A stretch of DNA of 64,000 nt, taken from assembly GCA_016806645.1 (NCBI GenBank), contig JACSYO010002129.1, positions 4,712,777-4,776,776 on the forward strand. The letters are read 5' to 3'. The stretch is from Ophiodon elongatus (taxonomy: Eukaryota > Chordata > Actinopteri > Perciformes > Hexagrammidae). Position numbers and translations under genes: made by a program. The notes beneath the pieces were generated by a model, which searched no databases, was not told the origin of the DNA, and saw only the letters and a list, made by a program, of their open reading frames with translations. Below, piece by piece: positions 1 through 12,500 of the stretch (its first letter is position 1; every line of letters starts with the position of its first letter).

Positions 1-539
1 ATTCTGGCGGTTTCATGGTATATCAAGGTATTTTCTTCTTGAGTAAAGGCATTCATTCATTGATGCCAACTGAACAGCTGTTCACTGCTGGTGTGGCTGT
101 CTTCAGTTAGGTCTCTTCCTGTTTTTTTCACCTACATTCCCCTGGGTCCTAAGTCCCTCCATGTTCAGCTTATTAATTGTTGTTATAAAGTTATAACCAT
201 GACTCCATCTCAATACCCGTAAGACAAGTAGCTCCGACCGCTGCGCCCTCAGCGGTGAACAATATATTTTGCTGCCTGCTGAAGAGCGACAGCAGTTGTT
301 ACGGCTATGCACCGGTATGACGGTATATGAAAAATTCATACTGTATGGAAATTTGAAACCGGTATACCGCACAGCCCTAATCAAAGCTAGATTTACCAAC
401 ATGGAATACATAATCTCTTGTCTTTACAAAACCTTGTTTGAAATTATCTTATAATTGACACCTCATAAATCTATTTGTCAGTGTTGTGACACTGCTTTGT
501 GTTTAGTGGCTGACTTGTCTCTGTTTTGCCTTTGCTCAG

Positions 540-644
540 ATTGAAGAGCTGGGGTCGGAGGGCAGAGTGGAGGAGGCCCAGGGAATGATGAAGCTGGTGG
601 AGCAGCTGAAGGAGGAGAGGGAGCTGCTTGGCTCCAACCCTTCG
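540..644 (+). CDS. luc7l3: luc7l3 coding exon: LUC7 coiled-coil segment
   Basis: This phase-0 exon of 35 codons begins after TTTGCTCAG and ends before GTGAGT. It encodes IEELGSEGRVEEAQGMMK and the following VEQLKEERELLG helix, diagnostic of LUC7L3. It is the first luc7l3 exon in the window; upstream exons are off the left edge. Confidence 0.93.
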
Positions 645-3349
645 GTGAGTCACTTCAGGCCAATTGGCCCACAGATGCTGCGCAGGGTTATAGGCCCAGC
701 TCATGTAATATTATCTGTTGACAAACATGTTTTATTCTAAAACAAATTATCAAAGTCAAACTAAGCTTGGCCTAAAAAAGATTCCATCAGTTTAACTGAC
801 ATTCATCATCACTAGTCAACAATAAGCATCCTGATTTTCATCAATCGTCCTCAGACGAGCAGTCGTGCTTCGAGGCTGAACTATTTTGCTTATTAGATTG
901 TTTTATGACCTAATATATGTACCTTTTTATCCAGACCATCGAGAGCTTTGCGGCCCAGGAGAAACAGATGGAGGTGTGTGAGGTGTGTGGGGCTTTTCTC
1001 ATTGTGGGTGACGCACAGTCCCGAGTGGATGACCACTTGATGGGCAAGCAACACATGGGCTACGCCAAGATCAAATCCACTGTGGAGGAGCTCAAGGTAA
1101 CGTGATTACACGCCACAGGACATATAAACATGATTAGATGCAGCAGAAGCTACTGGGTTTATGTTACACTAGAGCAATATATAGATATTGCATAAAAGCT
1201 CAAATGTAGTCTGTCAATATGTGAATCATGTTTATCAAAGCCACAATGTGTTGTACATAGTATGAACAGTGTTACAATAGAAGACATAGCTACATACCTT
1301 TTTCCCCTACTTTTTGAAAGTGAAAGATTTCTAGTAGGTTATTTCACTTTAACTATTTTTGTTTTGGCTCTGGTTTAAAATGTACACATCAACTGGTATA
1401 ATTAATTTGGGGCCTCTTGCTTATTTACTGCCAGGAGAAACTACGCCGTCGCTCAGAGGAGCCCCAAGGTGAAAGCCCAGCGCTTAAGAAGGACAGAGAA
1501 GACCGCGAGCGTGAAAGGGAGGAGAGGGATAAAAAGCGCAAAGAGGAGGAAGAGAAGGAGAAGGAGCGGGAGAAGGAGAAGGAGAAGGAGCGCGAAAAGG
1601 AGAAGGAGCGAGAGAAGGAGCGTGAACGGGAGAGAGACAGAGACAGAGAGCGAGACAGGGACAGAGATAGAGACAGGGAGCGGGACCGGAGGGTGCGCCG
1701 AAGCAACTCCAACAGCCGCCACTCCAGTCGAGCATCCGACAGGAAAAGGAGCAGATCCCGAGATCGCCGGCGGTCCAGGAGCAGAGACAAAGACCGGGAG
1801 AGGGAACGCAAACGCAGCAGGTATGGATGACTCCCTGTACAACATTAACCGCCATATTCTTGATGGTCTAATAACCGCAACGTGTGACCATAAAGGGATG
1901 GAGCACCGCTGCTTGCTACTTTAATGGATAGAGGCACCAGTCCAGGTTTAGAGGACCCTTTAAATCCACAACATATAAGAGGAAACATTACAGTTTGTCT
2001 TGTGTGATGTTGTTTTGTTCAGTGTCCGCAATCTCAGCTGGTTAAAAAACAAAACAAGGAGTTAGGCTTGTCATTACCAACCTGTGTTACAGGCCGGTTG
2101 ATCAATGACCCCTCATTTATAATGTTTTGACAGGCCAATTTAACCGAAGTTGTTGTCTGTGGTGTGTTAGTTTTGGAACCTTGTTGTTCGTCCCACAAAC
2201 AGAAATTAGGTGCATCTAGCTTGCTGCTCATTATACTAATTTGGATTATGAATACTATCAAAATAGTACTTGACGGCCCCCGCCGCCCAAAAGCTATATG
2301 TACCAGCAAACCTCGATGCTCAACATTCTCCCATGTAGAATGTGTTCTTTCACATCTGACTCTGACTCTGGCTTAGTGGTGAGCAGGGTCGTCCTTCAAT
2401 CAGAGGATCGGAGGTTCGATCCCCAGCTCCGCTAGCTCATGTCGATGTGTCCTTGGGCAAGACACTTAACCCAGCCTACGGTGTGTGCATTAGCTACTCC
2501 TGATGGGCAGGTGGCACCTTAGCCCCTCCCATTCAGTGTATGAATGGGTGAATGGTGTCATATAGGGTTAAAGCACTTTGAGCGTTTGGAAGACTAGAAA
2601 AGCGCTACACAAGTACAGGTCCATTTTGAACATAAAACAAACATGTGCACCATAACTTTGTGTGCCGTTGCATAAGGAGACGTGATTAAATGGCATAATT
2701 AAGTTTAGTTTATACTTGTTTCCTTAATTAGTTATTCCCCTCTTTTTATAGGAGCCGAGACAGGGAGAGGAGGCGCAGCCGTGAGCGCACTGACAGAAAG
2801 CGTCGCTCCCGCAGTCGTGACAGGAAACGATCACGCAGCTCAGAGCGCAAATCTCACCGCCATCGCAGCCGCAGCAAGGACAAGGACAAGGACAAGGACA
2901 AGGACAAGGAGGAGAAGAGAGACAAGGACAGAGAGCGGTCATCGAAAGACAAAGGTGAGGACCCGGAAATAGTTTTTGTTGTTACTACATGTAAAATGCC
3001 TTGGCGCTGTGTTTTTTCCTTGTGTGTGTGTGTGCAGATTTCAAATAGACTAGCTATTGTACCAAAAATGTAACTGTACACAGCACAATTGTCCAACAAG
3101 GATAAAAGGTTACCTTTTGATTGATGTGTGTGTATATAAATATATAATGTTTTCCCAGACCGTAAGGTGACGGAGGAGAGGAGCAGCTCTAAGAAAGACA
3201 AGCACTCTGACGGTGATGCAGCTGCCATCAAGGCTTCGTCAGAAGCGGAACTGATGGAGACAAAGGCGGCTGCCTCTGCCTCCGCCTCCCCTCGGCTAAA
3301 CGGCCAGCAAGAGCTCCTCCATTCTGAAGGTGACACTCAGTCCAATTAA
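540..3349 (+). CDS. luc7l3: LUC7-like 3 pre-mRNA splicing factor (3' part of gene, five coding exons)
   Basis: LUC7-family proteins bind the U1 snRNP and influence 5' splice-site choice in the nucleus. The joined exons (540-644, 935-1096, 1435-1820, 2752-2954, 3159-3349) give 259 residues plus a stop, with an intact frame across four GT-AG introns. In order, the sequence shows the conserved helix starting IEELGSEGRVEEAQ, the C2H2 second zinc finger (CEVCGAFL then HLMGKQHMGY), a long Arg/Glu/Asp/Lys low-complexity tail, and a C terminus ending EGDTQSN. The helix, finger and terminal SEGDTQSN match vertebrate LUC7L3, not LUC7L or LUC7L2, which have a different helix and finger. Human LUC7L3 is 432 residues, so about 145 N-terminal residues, including the first zinc finger, lie left of this window. 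The gene is convergent with cacna1i. Confidence 0.95.
935..1096 (+). CDS. luc7l3: luc7l3 coding exon: second LUC7 zinc finger
   Basis: This phase-0 exon of 54 codons lies between TTATCCAG and GTAACG. It starts TIESFAAQEKQMEVCEVCG and carries the paired Cys (CEVC) and His (HLMGKQH) of the C2H2-type finger, ending KSTVEELK. It is nearly identical to mammalian LUC7L3. Confidence 0.95.
1435..1820 (+). CDS. luc7l3: luc7l3 coding exon: RE/RD/EK-rich tail
   Basis: The exon is 386 nt (128 codons plus 2 nt), bounded by TGCCAG and GTATGG. It starts EKLRRRSEEP and continues into long runs of Glu-Lys and Arg-Glu/Arg-Asp, then Ser-Arg repeats. The purine-rich repeat DNA (about 1545-1690) is prone to in-frame length change and produces misleading open frames on the opposite strand. 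Confidence 0.93.
1821..2751 (+). other. luc7l3 intron carrying a SINE-like repeat
   Basis: This 931-nt GT-AG intron separates the RE-rich and RS-rich exons. It holds the tRNA-like repeat at 2371-2627 and no coding sequence that I can support. Confidence 0.8.
2371..2627 (+). repeat. tRNA-derived SINE-like dispersed repeat
   Basis: The 5' part resembles a tRNA gene, with an A-box-like TAGTGGTGAGCA and a good B box (GGTTCGATCCC, about 2413-2423). The 3' part has the tail motif GACTAGAAAAGCGCTACACA, which I recognise from repeats common in teleost genomes. The match is from memory, and family assignment needs a repeat library. No clear target-site duplication was found. Confidence 0.7.
2752..2954 (+). 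CDS. luc7l3: luc7l3 coding exon: RS domain with KD repeat
   Basis: The exon is 203 nt; its first base completes the Arg codon split by the preceding intron. It encodes SRDRERRRSRERTDRKRRSR and then a hexanucleotide AAGGAC array (about 2876-2910) giving a (KD)n run. The donor is AAAG/GTGAGG. Confidence 0.92.
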
Positions 3350-3382
3350 AACTGATCTGATAGGACCTCAGATCAGGCTCAG
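3159..3382 (+). CDS. luc7l3: luc7l3 terminal coding exon and start of 3' UTR
   Basis: The exon follows TTTTCCCAG and completes the split Asp codon. It encodes a Ser/Ala/Lys-rich stretch and the conserved terminal EGDTQSN, with the TAA stop at 3347-3349. A consensus donor CAG/GTAAGT at 3382/3383, 33 nt after the stop, indicates an intron in the 3' UTR. A weaker donor (GAAG/GTGACA, about 3330) lies just before the stop. Confidence 0.88.
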
Positions 3383-5079
3383 GTAAGTGCGTCCTCCTCC
3401 TCGCTCCCCCCTGGCTCTCAACCCAACCCCTCCACCCTCCCACGCCCCCCATCTCCCCTACCCACCCTCTCACCCTACCTCTCCCACCCTGTTTACGTTC
3501 AGTTCAATGCCTATGATTTTGTCTTATGTACTACGTGCATATATCTTTATCCTGTTTTTGAATAGTGCATCATAAGTATGCACTGAAGATGAAGGACTAG
3601 GCCCGATGAATGAGAAGAAGGTAGAAAACAATCACAGAAACCCAAGAGGGAAAGGCCAGTGTAGCCCTGAGCAAACATGCCCGGAGGTACCCCTCGTTTT
3701 GTATCGGTTTTTGATACTTATAGATGTATGTCTTTGTGGACAAATGGCAGAAAAAAAATATTAACCAGTCCAATCAAATTCCTGCCTGTATTGACCTGTT
3801 TGTTTATTTTTCTTTTTGTTATTTTTACTTTTAAGTAGGAAAATGTAGTAATATCAATTTGCTGAGATATTGCACTCACTATAGGAAGAAAATTCAGCCA
3901 CTGTGTGTCTACATGTTGATATATACATATGTATATGAATCATGGAGATATCTCCTGCTCATATGTAAACACACAGACACACCTTTGACTAGAGCTGAAA
4001 GTATATGTGGAAAAACAAGCCATTTTGCCGTAATCATACTCGAATGCCATGGATTTGTTGTCCAGCTTACTGTGCCTGATAATGCCATGCAGTGTGTGTT
4101 TGGGGGGTGTTATAGCAACGGGGGCCTTACGTAACTAACTAACTGGAGGGTAGGGTTTATCAAATGAATTGCAGCTGACTTCCATACCTCACACAGCGTT
4201 GGTGTTGTGAGCGAGACCACATGAGAAAAGGGCAAATTAAAAATCATGGATACTCTGACTGTCAAACTGTGCAGGTACTCACCCCAGGTACTCCTTTCTC
4301 TACCCACATCCATTTCTGAATGCTGTTGCCTGTCAGAAAAAAAAAGAAAAAAAATTCTGTACTTCTCCACAACATGACCTTGGAAGCTTGAATGTGTATA
4401 TATTTTATTGTGGTGCTTTGTTTTTTTTTTTTTTTTTTTATAGATTTTTTTGCAAACTTTCAAATATGTTTGGGGAAAAGGTCATTTTATAGACATGTCA
4501 AAGAGACACATTTTTAGATGCACAGACAGCCTGCTTGATATACTTATGCAAAATGCTAAAGTTGTAACTTAAGTGTAGATTTCCCCATAGTGTTGTTAAG
4601 GACTTAAGTTTTGTTTGGATATTTTTTATGTTTCAATTGTTGAGTTAATCGGTCATTGAATCTGCTTAAAAATGTCAATTGCACTTTAGCATTGGCGTAA
4701 GGAATCTCAAACAGGTTTGTCACTGTTTTTAAAACACTAGGGTCTAAGGTGGTGATCAAAACTCTATTTGGATGGATTTTAGGTGCAAACGTCTAATCAA
4801 AATACTACAGACAAAGAAACTGACAAATATTGTTGTACAATATGTGATTCTGGCCAAATTATACTATTATATGGATATATTTGTGCATTATTATTGGTGT
4901 CTCTTGTTTATGATCTACACTTTCCTCTGTGGCTAAATTGAGGGACATAAATATTTCACCAGTAGTTTTTATATAGATGGTATTGTTGCTCTAGTAGCAG
5001 CAGCAGTTGCTCGTTGCTACAAGTACTTGTTGTGGGACCTTTACTGAAATTGCATTTTGTGAACATTTTTGCTCCACAG

Positions 5080-5165
5080 GGGACGCTGGGATATCTGGTG
5101 GAGGAAGAAGTGGAAGAGCGCAGCCAACCTCGTCCTGATTCTGACACTTCGCTGCTTAAAAACAA
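5080..5165 (+). other. possible alternative luc7l3 3' exon (uncertain)
   Basis: An 86-nt block is flanked by an acceptor-like GCTCCACAG and a donor-like AAACAAG/GTGAAC. In one frame it is open and acidic (GYLVEEEVEERSQPRPDS). In the frame that would follow the GAAG donor near 3330, it stops after about 19 codons. It could be a UTR exon, an alternative terminus or chance. Confidence 0.3.
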
Positions 5166-5444
5166 GGTGAACCACAGATGTGTAGTGGCTTATTTAAAAA
5201 CATGACCATACATATGTAAATGAGGAGAGGGGGAAGAAAATACATTGATTTTCATGTTCCATCACCTGTCTATCTTTTGGCCGGATGAGGGTAGTTGTGG
5301 TTCATCTGATGTATTACTTGGTCTAGATGTCAACCAGGCGTCACTTTGAATACCAAACTTAGAGAAGTTCATTATGGGTTTTTGTGTTCTTATTTTGAAA
5401 ATCTTTACACATCCTCCTTGTTTCTTGACATTTAGTGAAAATGA

Positions 5445-5454
5445 AATAAATAAA
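5445..5454 (+). promoter_or_regulatory. overlapping AATAAA polyadenylation signal candidates
   Basis: AAATAAATAAA precedes a genomic A-tract (5451-5468) about 2.1 kb after the luc7l3 stop. The adjacent A-tract makes cDNA mis-priming here likely, so this may not be the true end. Confidence 0.35.
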
Positions 5455-5721
5455 AAAAAAAAAAAAAACAGTGCTTGTGGTTTGTTTTGGTTTGTCAGGT
5501 TCCACTTCACTCCCCAACCCTTTTTTTAAGTCAGTTGAAAGCGTATGTACAATGTTAGTTCCATGACGGGGCGTGTCTCTTTTCTCCTCACTTAGAGCTC
5601 ACATTGATTGCTCTTGTCCCCTTTACTGTAAAATATACTGATTTAATTTTGATCAAAAGATTTCAAAGACTGAAGATTCGTTTAATTTTGCTCTGCTTTT
5701 AATGTCCATGTTGTCTCGATG

Positions 5722-5727
5722 AATAAA
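5722..5727 (+). promoter_or_regulatory. AATAAA polyadenylation signal candidate
   Basis: AATAAA is followed about 15-30 nt later by TG/T-rich sequence (TATTTGTCAATGTTGTCATGTTTC), as expected for a cleavage site with a downstream element. It is a plausible distal luc7l3 end. Confidence 0.35.
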
Positions 5728-6781
5728 AAGTCAATATTTGTCAATGTTGTCATGTTTCTTTTGCCACCATGGGGACAGTCTACTAGAAGAAAACTGTCAT
5801 TGCCTGTTATATAAGTGATGGTGAGATCGGTTGAGTAACAACCAGACTTTAGTGGGGTTTGCTGTTTGAAGTTCCTCCTCCCATATAGGGGGAATGTATT
5901 CCACAATATTTATCCTACCAAGATCAATACTAACACTACAAGACCTACCTACCTTTCCATAGAAGCAGGTTACCAGGAAAACTTTAGACTAAAAGCCAGA
6001 TGTCTTCAAGTGAAATGCGATAAGACGTGTCTCTTTACTCAGTGAAGTTATTACTATAACTGTGTAAACAGTTGCCATGTTTCCCAGTGTGATTTAGGCA
6101 AACCATTAGTTACTGATCTGCAGTCTGCGCCTAACACTTAATGAGCAGTATGTTATGACATTCACATAGTTCTAGAGGTAGATGGACTTATTTTGTATTA
6201 CTAGTGTTGGATAGAAGGAAATATATTTATTTGGTTCTAGAGAGAGTAATGCTAAGCATTTAAAAAAAAAAAAAAACTCCAGTATGCCTTTTTTTTTGTC
6301 GATCAATTGTTGAAGGGCATGTCCAATTTTAGATGTGCATTTAGATGAGATGATTTTCATGTCAATAGTAAAAAAAACAAAAAAAACAAAATGCTGTATT
6401 TTTCCAAACGGCGACCTGTTTATGAGCTGTAAACCCCCGTGTATAGTTTATTCATCTTGCTGAACTGGTAAGTCTGTGGCTGTCCACTGCGTTACCGTAG
6501 TTACCCCTCCAGCTGTTTCTTATTCCTGTCTTGTAATTGAGTGTGAACACTGCAGAAGTGTCCTGTTTCTGCCAACCCAGTAAGCAAGACATGGATGCAA
6601 ATGGTGAAATGTTTCCTGGCTGAAAACCACCTGCCTTAATTAAACTTCCACTAATCAGCAATTGCAGAGCTCCTTGCTCATTAATGCTCGACACTTAAGT
6701 GTGACGTGTTGCTGAAAAAGTCAAAGGATGCCATTGAGTTTCAAAACAGGTCTATTTCCAAATAAGTATGATTTTTTTTAT

Positions 6782-6812
<31 letters not shown>

Positions 6813-9463
6813 TAAACCACTGACAAATACTTGGGATCTAAAAATGGTAACGTCTCGCCAAATCATGTCACAGCAGAAACAAACAGTGCCTAGGATAACC
6901 GTGTGCTAGTGGACTGTCAGGAACATTACGTTCAGCTCCTCATCTCACAAAAATAAGTCGTTTCTCACCCATGCAGCGCAGCCTCCGACACCGCCCCCAT
7001 GCCAGGCCTGATGTTTTTCCTTGGTACTGACCTTTCCAAACCAGGTGCCTGTGGAGAAAGCAGTAGGAGTTTGTTAGGGTTCTTTATTTGAGTGTAATTA
7101 ATAGCTACTGTAATTCACAGACCCCTAATCCTGCAGATCCACCACTGACTGAAATAAACTTCATAACTTGAGCGGTCAAGTTGGTGTGACAGATTAATAA
7201 GCAATCAATCTACAGCAACATCTCTCTGATAATCTTAAACAATAAAGGACGCAAGATTGTTCTAAACTCTGCAAAAAAATATAATCTGTTTCTATTGTTA
7301 CGTGACCAGTTTACAGTAGTAGCTGACTTATTAAACCATCCTCAGTACCGGCTCAGCCGTGTGTAAAAGTTTCTTCTCAGGTTAAGAGTGTGATTACGGA
7401 GTTTAAGATTATAATTGCATGATTTGGGCTCATCGTCCTCTGCTGAAAAGGCTAGAAATAAAAAAAAAAATGTCTTTGGCTACATTTCAGTTTTGCCCCA
7501 TTATTCACATTGCGAGTGGGGAAATACCAGTTTTATAAAGTCTCATTAGAGTTCAATTGGTGTAAATAATTAGCTTTGGGTGTTGTACTCCACAAGCAAA
7601 TTATCCATCAGTTCCACATAACCGTGTGTGATGGTGCAGGTGGACTGGCCCAGCTGTGACCTCTCCCCCTCTCTCTCTCTCTTGTGACTGCTTAGTCGGC
7701 GTCCTCTGCTCCCTTCCTGCCTCAGAACGCCAAGGTGGGCTTCAGATGGTCTGTTAACTTCTAGGACTGGAGCTGAAATATGGAATAATGACCCATGGAG
7801 GGGGAGGCCCTGGCCTGAGAGCCAGACACAGTGCTCATTTGGGGAGATGGATTGGCTTCAGACCAAAGCAGATATTCATGAAAGCTGGATTCAGGAGGCA
7901 GGCTGGATTGATGAAAAGACTTTGGTTTTCTGTTCTATATCAAATGAGGATTTCACTTCATAATGTTCAATCTTGCTTTAGGTATTCACCACAGAATAGT
8001 CCCTTTGCATTACTGCAGGTGGCAGTATGTATCTAATTTTCAAGGAAAGATCAAACCACAAAGTGTGTGAGGCAGTGGCCCCACAGCAGTGCAGATACAG
8101 TATTTCTTGACACGTATTGTGCCTATTAATGCACGCTCACTCACACACGGGAGCAGGTAGGAAACCCTGAGAATAGTAAGTCACGTTAAACAGAGTCGCA
8201 CTCGGGCAACATTAACGTCCCATTTTCTCTGCAACACACAATCGGTACGTCATTAGGGAAGCAGTATTTCCCCAGGGTGAGAGTTGCAGCGAGAGGAAAA
8301 ACAGAGGGAAGACACAACAGGAAGATAGTGAGCTGAAATGGCAGGAGGAATGAAAAAGTGATAGAGCAGGAAACAAGGGGCGCGATGGAGGGAGTGGGCC
8401 TGATCTGACGCTAAGCAACCAGGGTGAAAAAAAGGATAATGGAGATAGATCGTCTTCTCTTCTCTCTACTTTTACTCTTTTTTTCCCACATAGACACACA
8501 GTCAATCTCAAGTGAAGGTCGAGAGGGAGAGCAGCATGTAGATTATGCAGTAGAGTAGGCAATTCATCAGTGCTGTCGGTGTGCTGTCTGATTAATGATC
8601 TGAACTCCAACACACACTCACGGCTTATGTCAGCTGTCAGTCATGTTCTGATGGGGAAATGAATTCCCCTAAAGCCATCCGTCATTTGTGCTGTGCTCGT
8701 AACTATATTGCATTACTCCTTGCACAGCTGGAGCAATAATATTCTATCTGAGAGGTTTTTTTTTCTTTATATAATTGCAGGTTATGTAGTGGTAGGTGTC
8801 CTCACAGGCAGAATGTTTGCGATGCAGAAATACTGAAATTGCAGCATTGTATTTTTTACACAGTTGTTCAGAGTGTTTTTTTTTTCCTTTTTCTTTTTTA
8901 TCTTTGGCAAAAGTTTTTAATCCTAATTAAATCTTTCAGGCCCAGCAAGTCTTAGCACCTATCAACCTATTTGGCTGGAGCCCCTAATGTATACTTTAAT
9001 ACCCTGTACTCCACCCACAATCACACCATGTCTCCCATTAAAGCCAATGCTGGCTGCAGTGTTTCACTATCTTATGCAGTCAGACACTAATGTGTCATAT
9101 TGCAACCAGTTAATTGTAGTAGTGGACAATCCACTGACTAAACATTAACATATGAATGACTTCAGTGTGTGTTAACGTGTTGCTAATTCCTTCATTTTTT
9201 TCAGGTAAACAACTCAATACTTTGACACTGTCCAAACAAAACAATGAATTGACACGTATTTACACACGATGTCTGAGCTACCTGGCTTCCCATAAGGTTA
9301 CGAATATACAATATCCCATTTAAATGGCATCAGTGCTCATGTGAGAATGATAGATATAGAGGAATATTTCACAGAAAAATGTAATGCCTCTCTAAAGAAT
9401 CAAAGGCATAATCTTATGCAACATCTAGACTCAAGCTTTGAGTCAAACTGCCAATAAAGTAAC

Positions 9464-9489
9464 ACCACACACACACACACGCACGCACG

Positions 9490-9526
<37 letters not shown>
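9464..9526. repeat. (CA)n microsatellite with CGCA interruptions
   Basis: CA dinucleotide repeat with an internal GCAC block. Long 'proteins' of alternating Thr-His or Cys-Val through it are artefacts. Confidence 0.95.
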
Positions 9527-9527
<1 letters not shown>

Positions 9528-12500
9528 ATTTCAGTAAGATGATTTTCACAACACATACACTTCTTATCCCCACATGGATGTGCATCCGTTGTTCCATCAT
9601 TAAATGTCATATTCAAATAATGATTATTCTACTATCCTGTATGGAGTTTTGATTCCCCAGTTATATTCAAAAGAATAAATAATATCATCAGTTCGCTAAA
9701 AGAAGACCATCATCACTTCCAGGCCCTTTGCCTGTGCACACAGTGTGAGTACAAACTACATCCGGGCCCCAGAGACAGAATCCAGGTCCTGAGGGGAGCC
9801 GAAGCCATTTCAACCTTCCTTCACCTCCACATATTACGTGACAAGCAGTCCTGAAGGAGCATCCTGGCAGCTTTAGAAGCACCTGCAGTGTTTACGTGTG
9901 ATCCGTGTTGCCCCATGTGAGAACAAACTACATCTGCCAGTTTAATGCTGTCCAAAACAACAGCACCGCTAATTAAGCCTCTAAAAGTACCCTAATTGAG
10001 TCATCTTCTCTCTAACACAGTCTCAACAAACGTTGAGCATTATCAGATTCACAGATATAATGCTGTTCCATTGGGTTGCATTACAATGTCCAGGAAACCT
10101 CTATTTTGTCTAGTCGGGGGGGAATGTTTAGACTGTCTGCGTTCAGTTAAACATTCTGCAGTTTCGCCGGCACGTTGTAAAATCTAAATTTTCAATAGTA
10201 ACAAGGGAACCAGGGTGAATCATGCTTTAGTGTTTGCGCTGCCTCCCTCAGCAGATGGCTCCACCACAGGAATGGGCTCTGTATCAACGAATAACAGCCC
10301 AGCAGCTTTCTTTCTCTCCGACCATCTCTTCCTCTATGTTCTCGCTTTTTCTTTTCCCTCGCTTTTTTTTTTCTTCTTCCTGCAGTGTATGCAGTTCTGG
10401 CCCCAGATGAGCCACCCGGAGCCAGAAACCAGGGGGGCAGCCAGTGAGACTTGTCAGTCCTCCCACCTGAGCATCAAAGCCCTTTTGTGGGCGTTGGAGT
10501 GAGGACAAGCCTGTCCCATGTGCTGTCTACCTTCTCTGAAAGATCAAGAAGGAATTGGACAGAGAGAAGGACAAGAGGATAACACAGGAGGGAGACCTTT
10601 TATTTTCCTGCAGGATGACTTGCATTATTTTGTAGGAGGTGAATTACATGAAGCGCAGAGAGAGAGAGAGAGAGAGAGACTGGATTTTGGAGAAAACAGT
10701 GAAAAGGGACTCATTTTAATGCACCGCATCACTTAAATTATGGAATTTGTGACACATAGTAGGTGTCACAAAGAAAGACTAACGGGGGTAGAAGTGATAT
10801 GGAGAGCAAACAGAGCTGATAAGTAGGTGAAATGTATTTCACCTGAAGACCCATAAAGAACACACACACACTGACACCCATACATTTGAGATACAAGGCA
10901 ATACCAAACCATCCCCTGGTGTAACCCTGTCTCCACGGCAACAGTTCAAGCTGACCTTGCCTAATTTGTTCCATAACAACCGACGGTGGCACAGCACCCG
11001 TAAATATGCACCAGGTGGAATGAAAATAATTCCGCACACAGAGCTAACAGACCTGCCTTTGAGTCTCCCTGCACAGCCAGCGGGGAGAGAAACCTGGAGG
11101 AGAGATGGAGCAGAACAAATGACAATTACCACCAAAGTCTGGCTGACTAATGTAAAACAACGAAAAGAGCATCATTATAGAAGACTGTTGTTTTCACTGA
11201 AAGTCTCTCCTATTTTTATGTAAAGCCAAAGATAACACAGGTTAGCAAGCAAATATCTGCTTCATTTGAGCTGCATAATTAACAAGGGGAGCCCTGTGAT
11301 GCGCCCCAGCATCATTAGAAGACCCTTTAATGTCCCCTAAATTTAGTTATTGATCTCAGGCGGTGGCACCCGAAGGCTTCTCATTACAAGTCGAATTCAC
11401 GATGCTCTTTTTAAATCTCTGTCAGCCGTCAGTGATCCTTGTTCTCAAGGTTCATCGGTGTTGACCGTTGAAAAAATGGATATTTAAGATGAAATATTGT
11501 ATTTGCTAGAGAAGATTCTGGGAGGAAATAATTTGTATTAGTGGTCATTTATACTTCTCTTGCAGTTGTTGTATCAACTAAGTTGCAAATATTCTTCAAG
11601 AAAAGGATGATGATGTTATTTTGTATATGCCTGGTATCTATGACGATCTGTCTGGACCGATCAATGGATTGCATAGAAGCAAAGCCTTAGACACCTTGAA
11701 GTGTAGACACAGAGACTCACACAGGTCTGCACCTCACTGTGTTTGCTGCGTAAGTCTTTTGTCACATTAGGTCAAAGTAAAGCTCTTGACAAATCTTTTT
11801 CATTTCATTATTCAAACTCACGCTTTGCCCATAATGACATTTTTGTTGGTCCAGCACACACACAGCATGTTTGCCACACACAAATGCCAGTATTCACCTC
11901 TATCTTCTTCTCTCCAGGAAAATGCTGATGGTGCAGTTTCGTCTTCTCCCTTACCACCCCCCCCTCCCCCCACTTCTCTTTCACGACACACTTTTCCGTC
12001 CTATGAATTATGCATCTGATTAATTAGGCTCGTCATTACAGTATATGGTCAGCTGGAAACTCCCCTTTGTTCTAGTTCAAACATAAAATGGACCTTTTTC
12101 CTCTTCCCCTCTCTCCTGCCGTCATTGTCGGCTGAGTGTTATGGATGAGAGGGAGGGCCCCGGGTATTTGTTGTACCCCTCGGGATGTTGCATGGTATTG
12201 CGCGGGGGAATACAATGAAATAACAAGATAACAAGATAAAAGCCGCGTGTTGGACTTCAAAGCGGAACGGCTGCTTGAATAGAAGCCCTGTGAAACGCAG
12301 TCTGCGCCTTGGTGATTTCAAAGAACAAGTGTGCGCTCGTGGCAGGCAGGGGCTCCAACGCGATACGCAGACATGGGATGTTGCATACAAACACACAGGT
12401 GTACATGTGACGGGGGGAATATATAAACTCTTTTGTGCGCCTCAGAATGCACCTCAAATCACACAGAATACTTGAGCTGCAGCAACTCGTCTCCTGGTGG

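Larger units (their letters stand above)
3383..5960 (+). other. luc7l3 3' UTR / downstream region
   Basis: No additional conserved coding sequence is recognised here. Segments near 3590-3720 and 4480-4960 read like 3' UTR (AT-rich, no frame). The possible extra exon at 5080-5165 and the AATAAA signals near 5445 and 5722 are inside. The exact UTR exon structure cannot be determined without transcripts. Confidence 0.5.

Noticed and set aside
228..262. Short palindrome-like CCGCTGCGCCCTCAGCGG
   Set aside because: A stem of a few base pairs in an intron. No evidence of function.
1425..1924. Several 120-150 codon frames on both strands over the luc7l3 RE-rich exon
   Set aside because: Low-complexity purine repeats keep all frames open. 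Only the frame starting EKLRRRSEEP joins to its neighbours and matches LUC7L3.
2371..2440. Functional tRNA gene
   Set aside because: It has A- and B-box-like sequences but no matching acceptor stem, and it continues into a repeat tail, so it is SINE-like.
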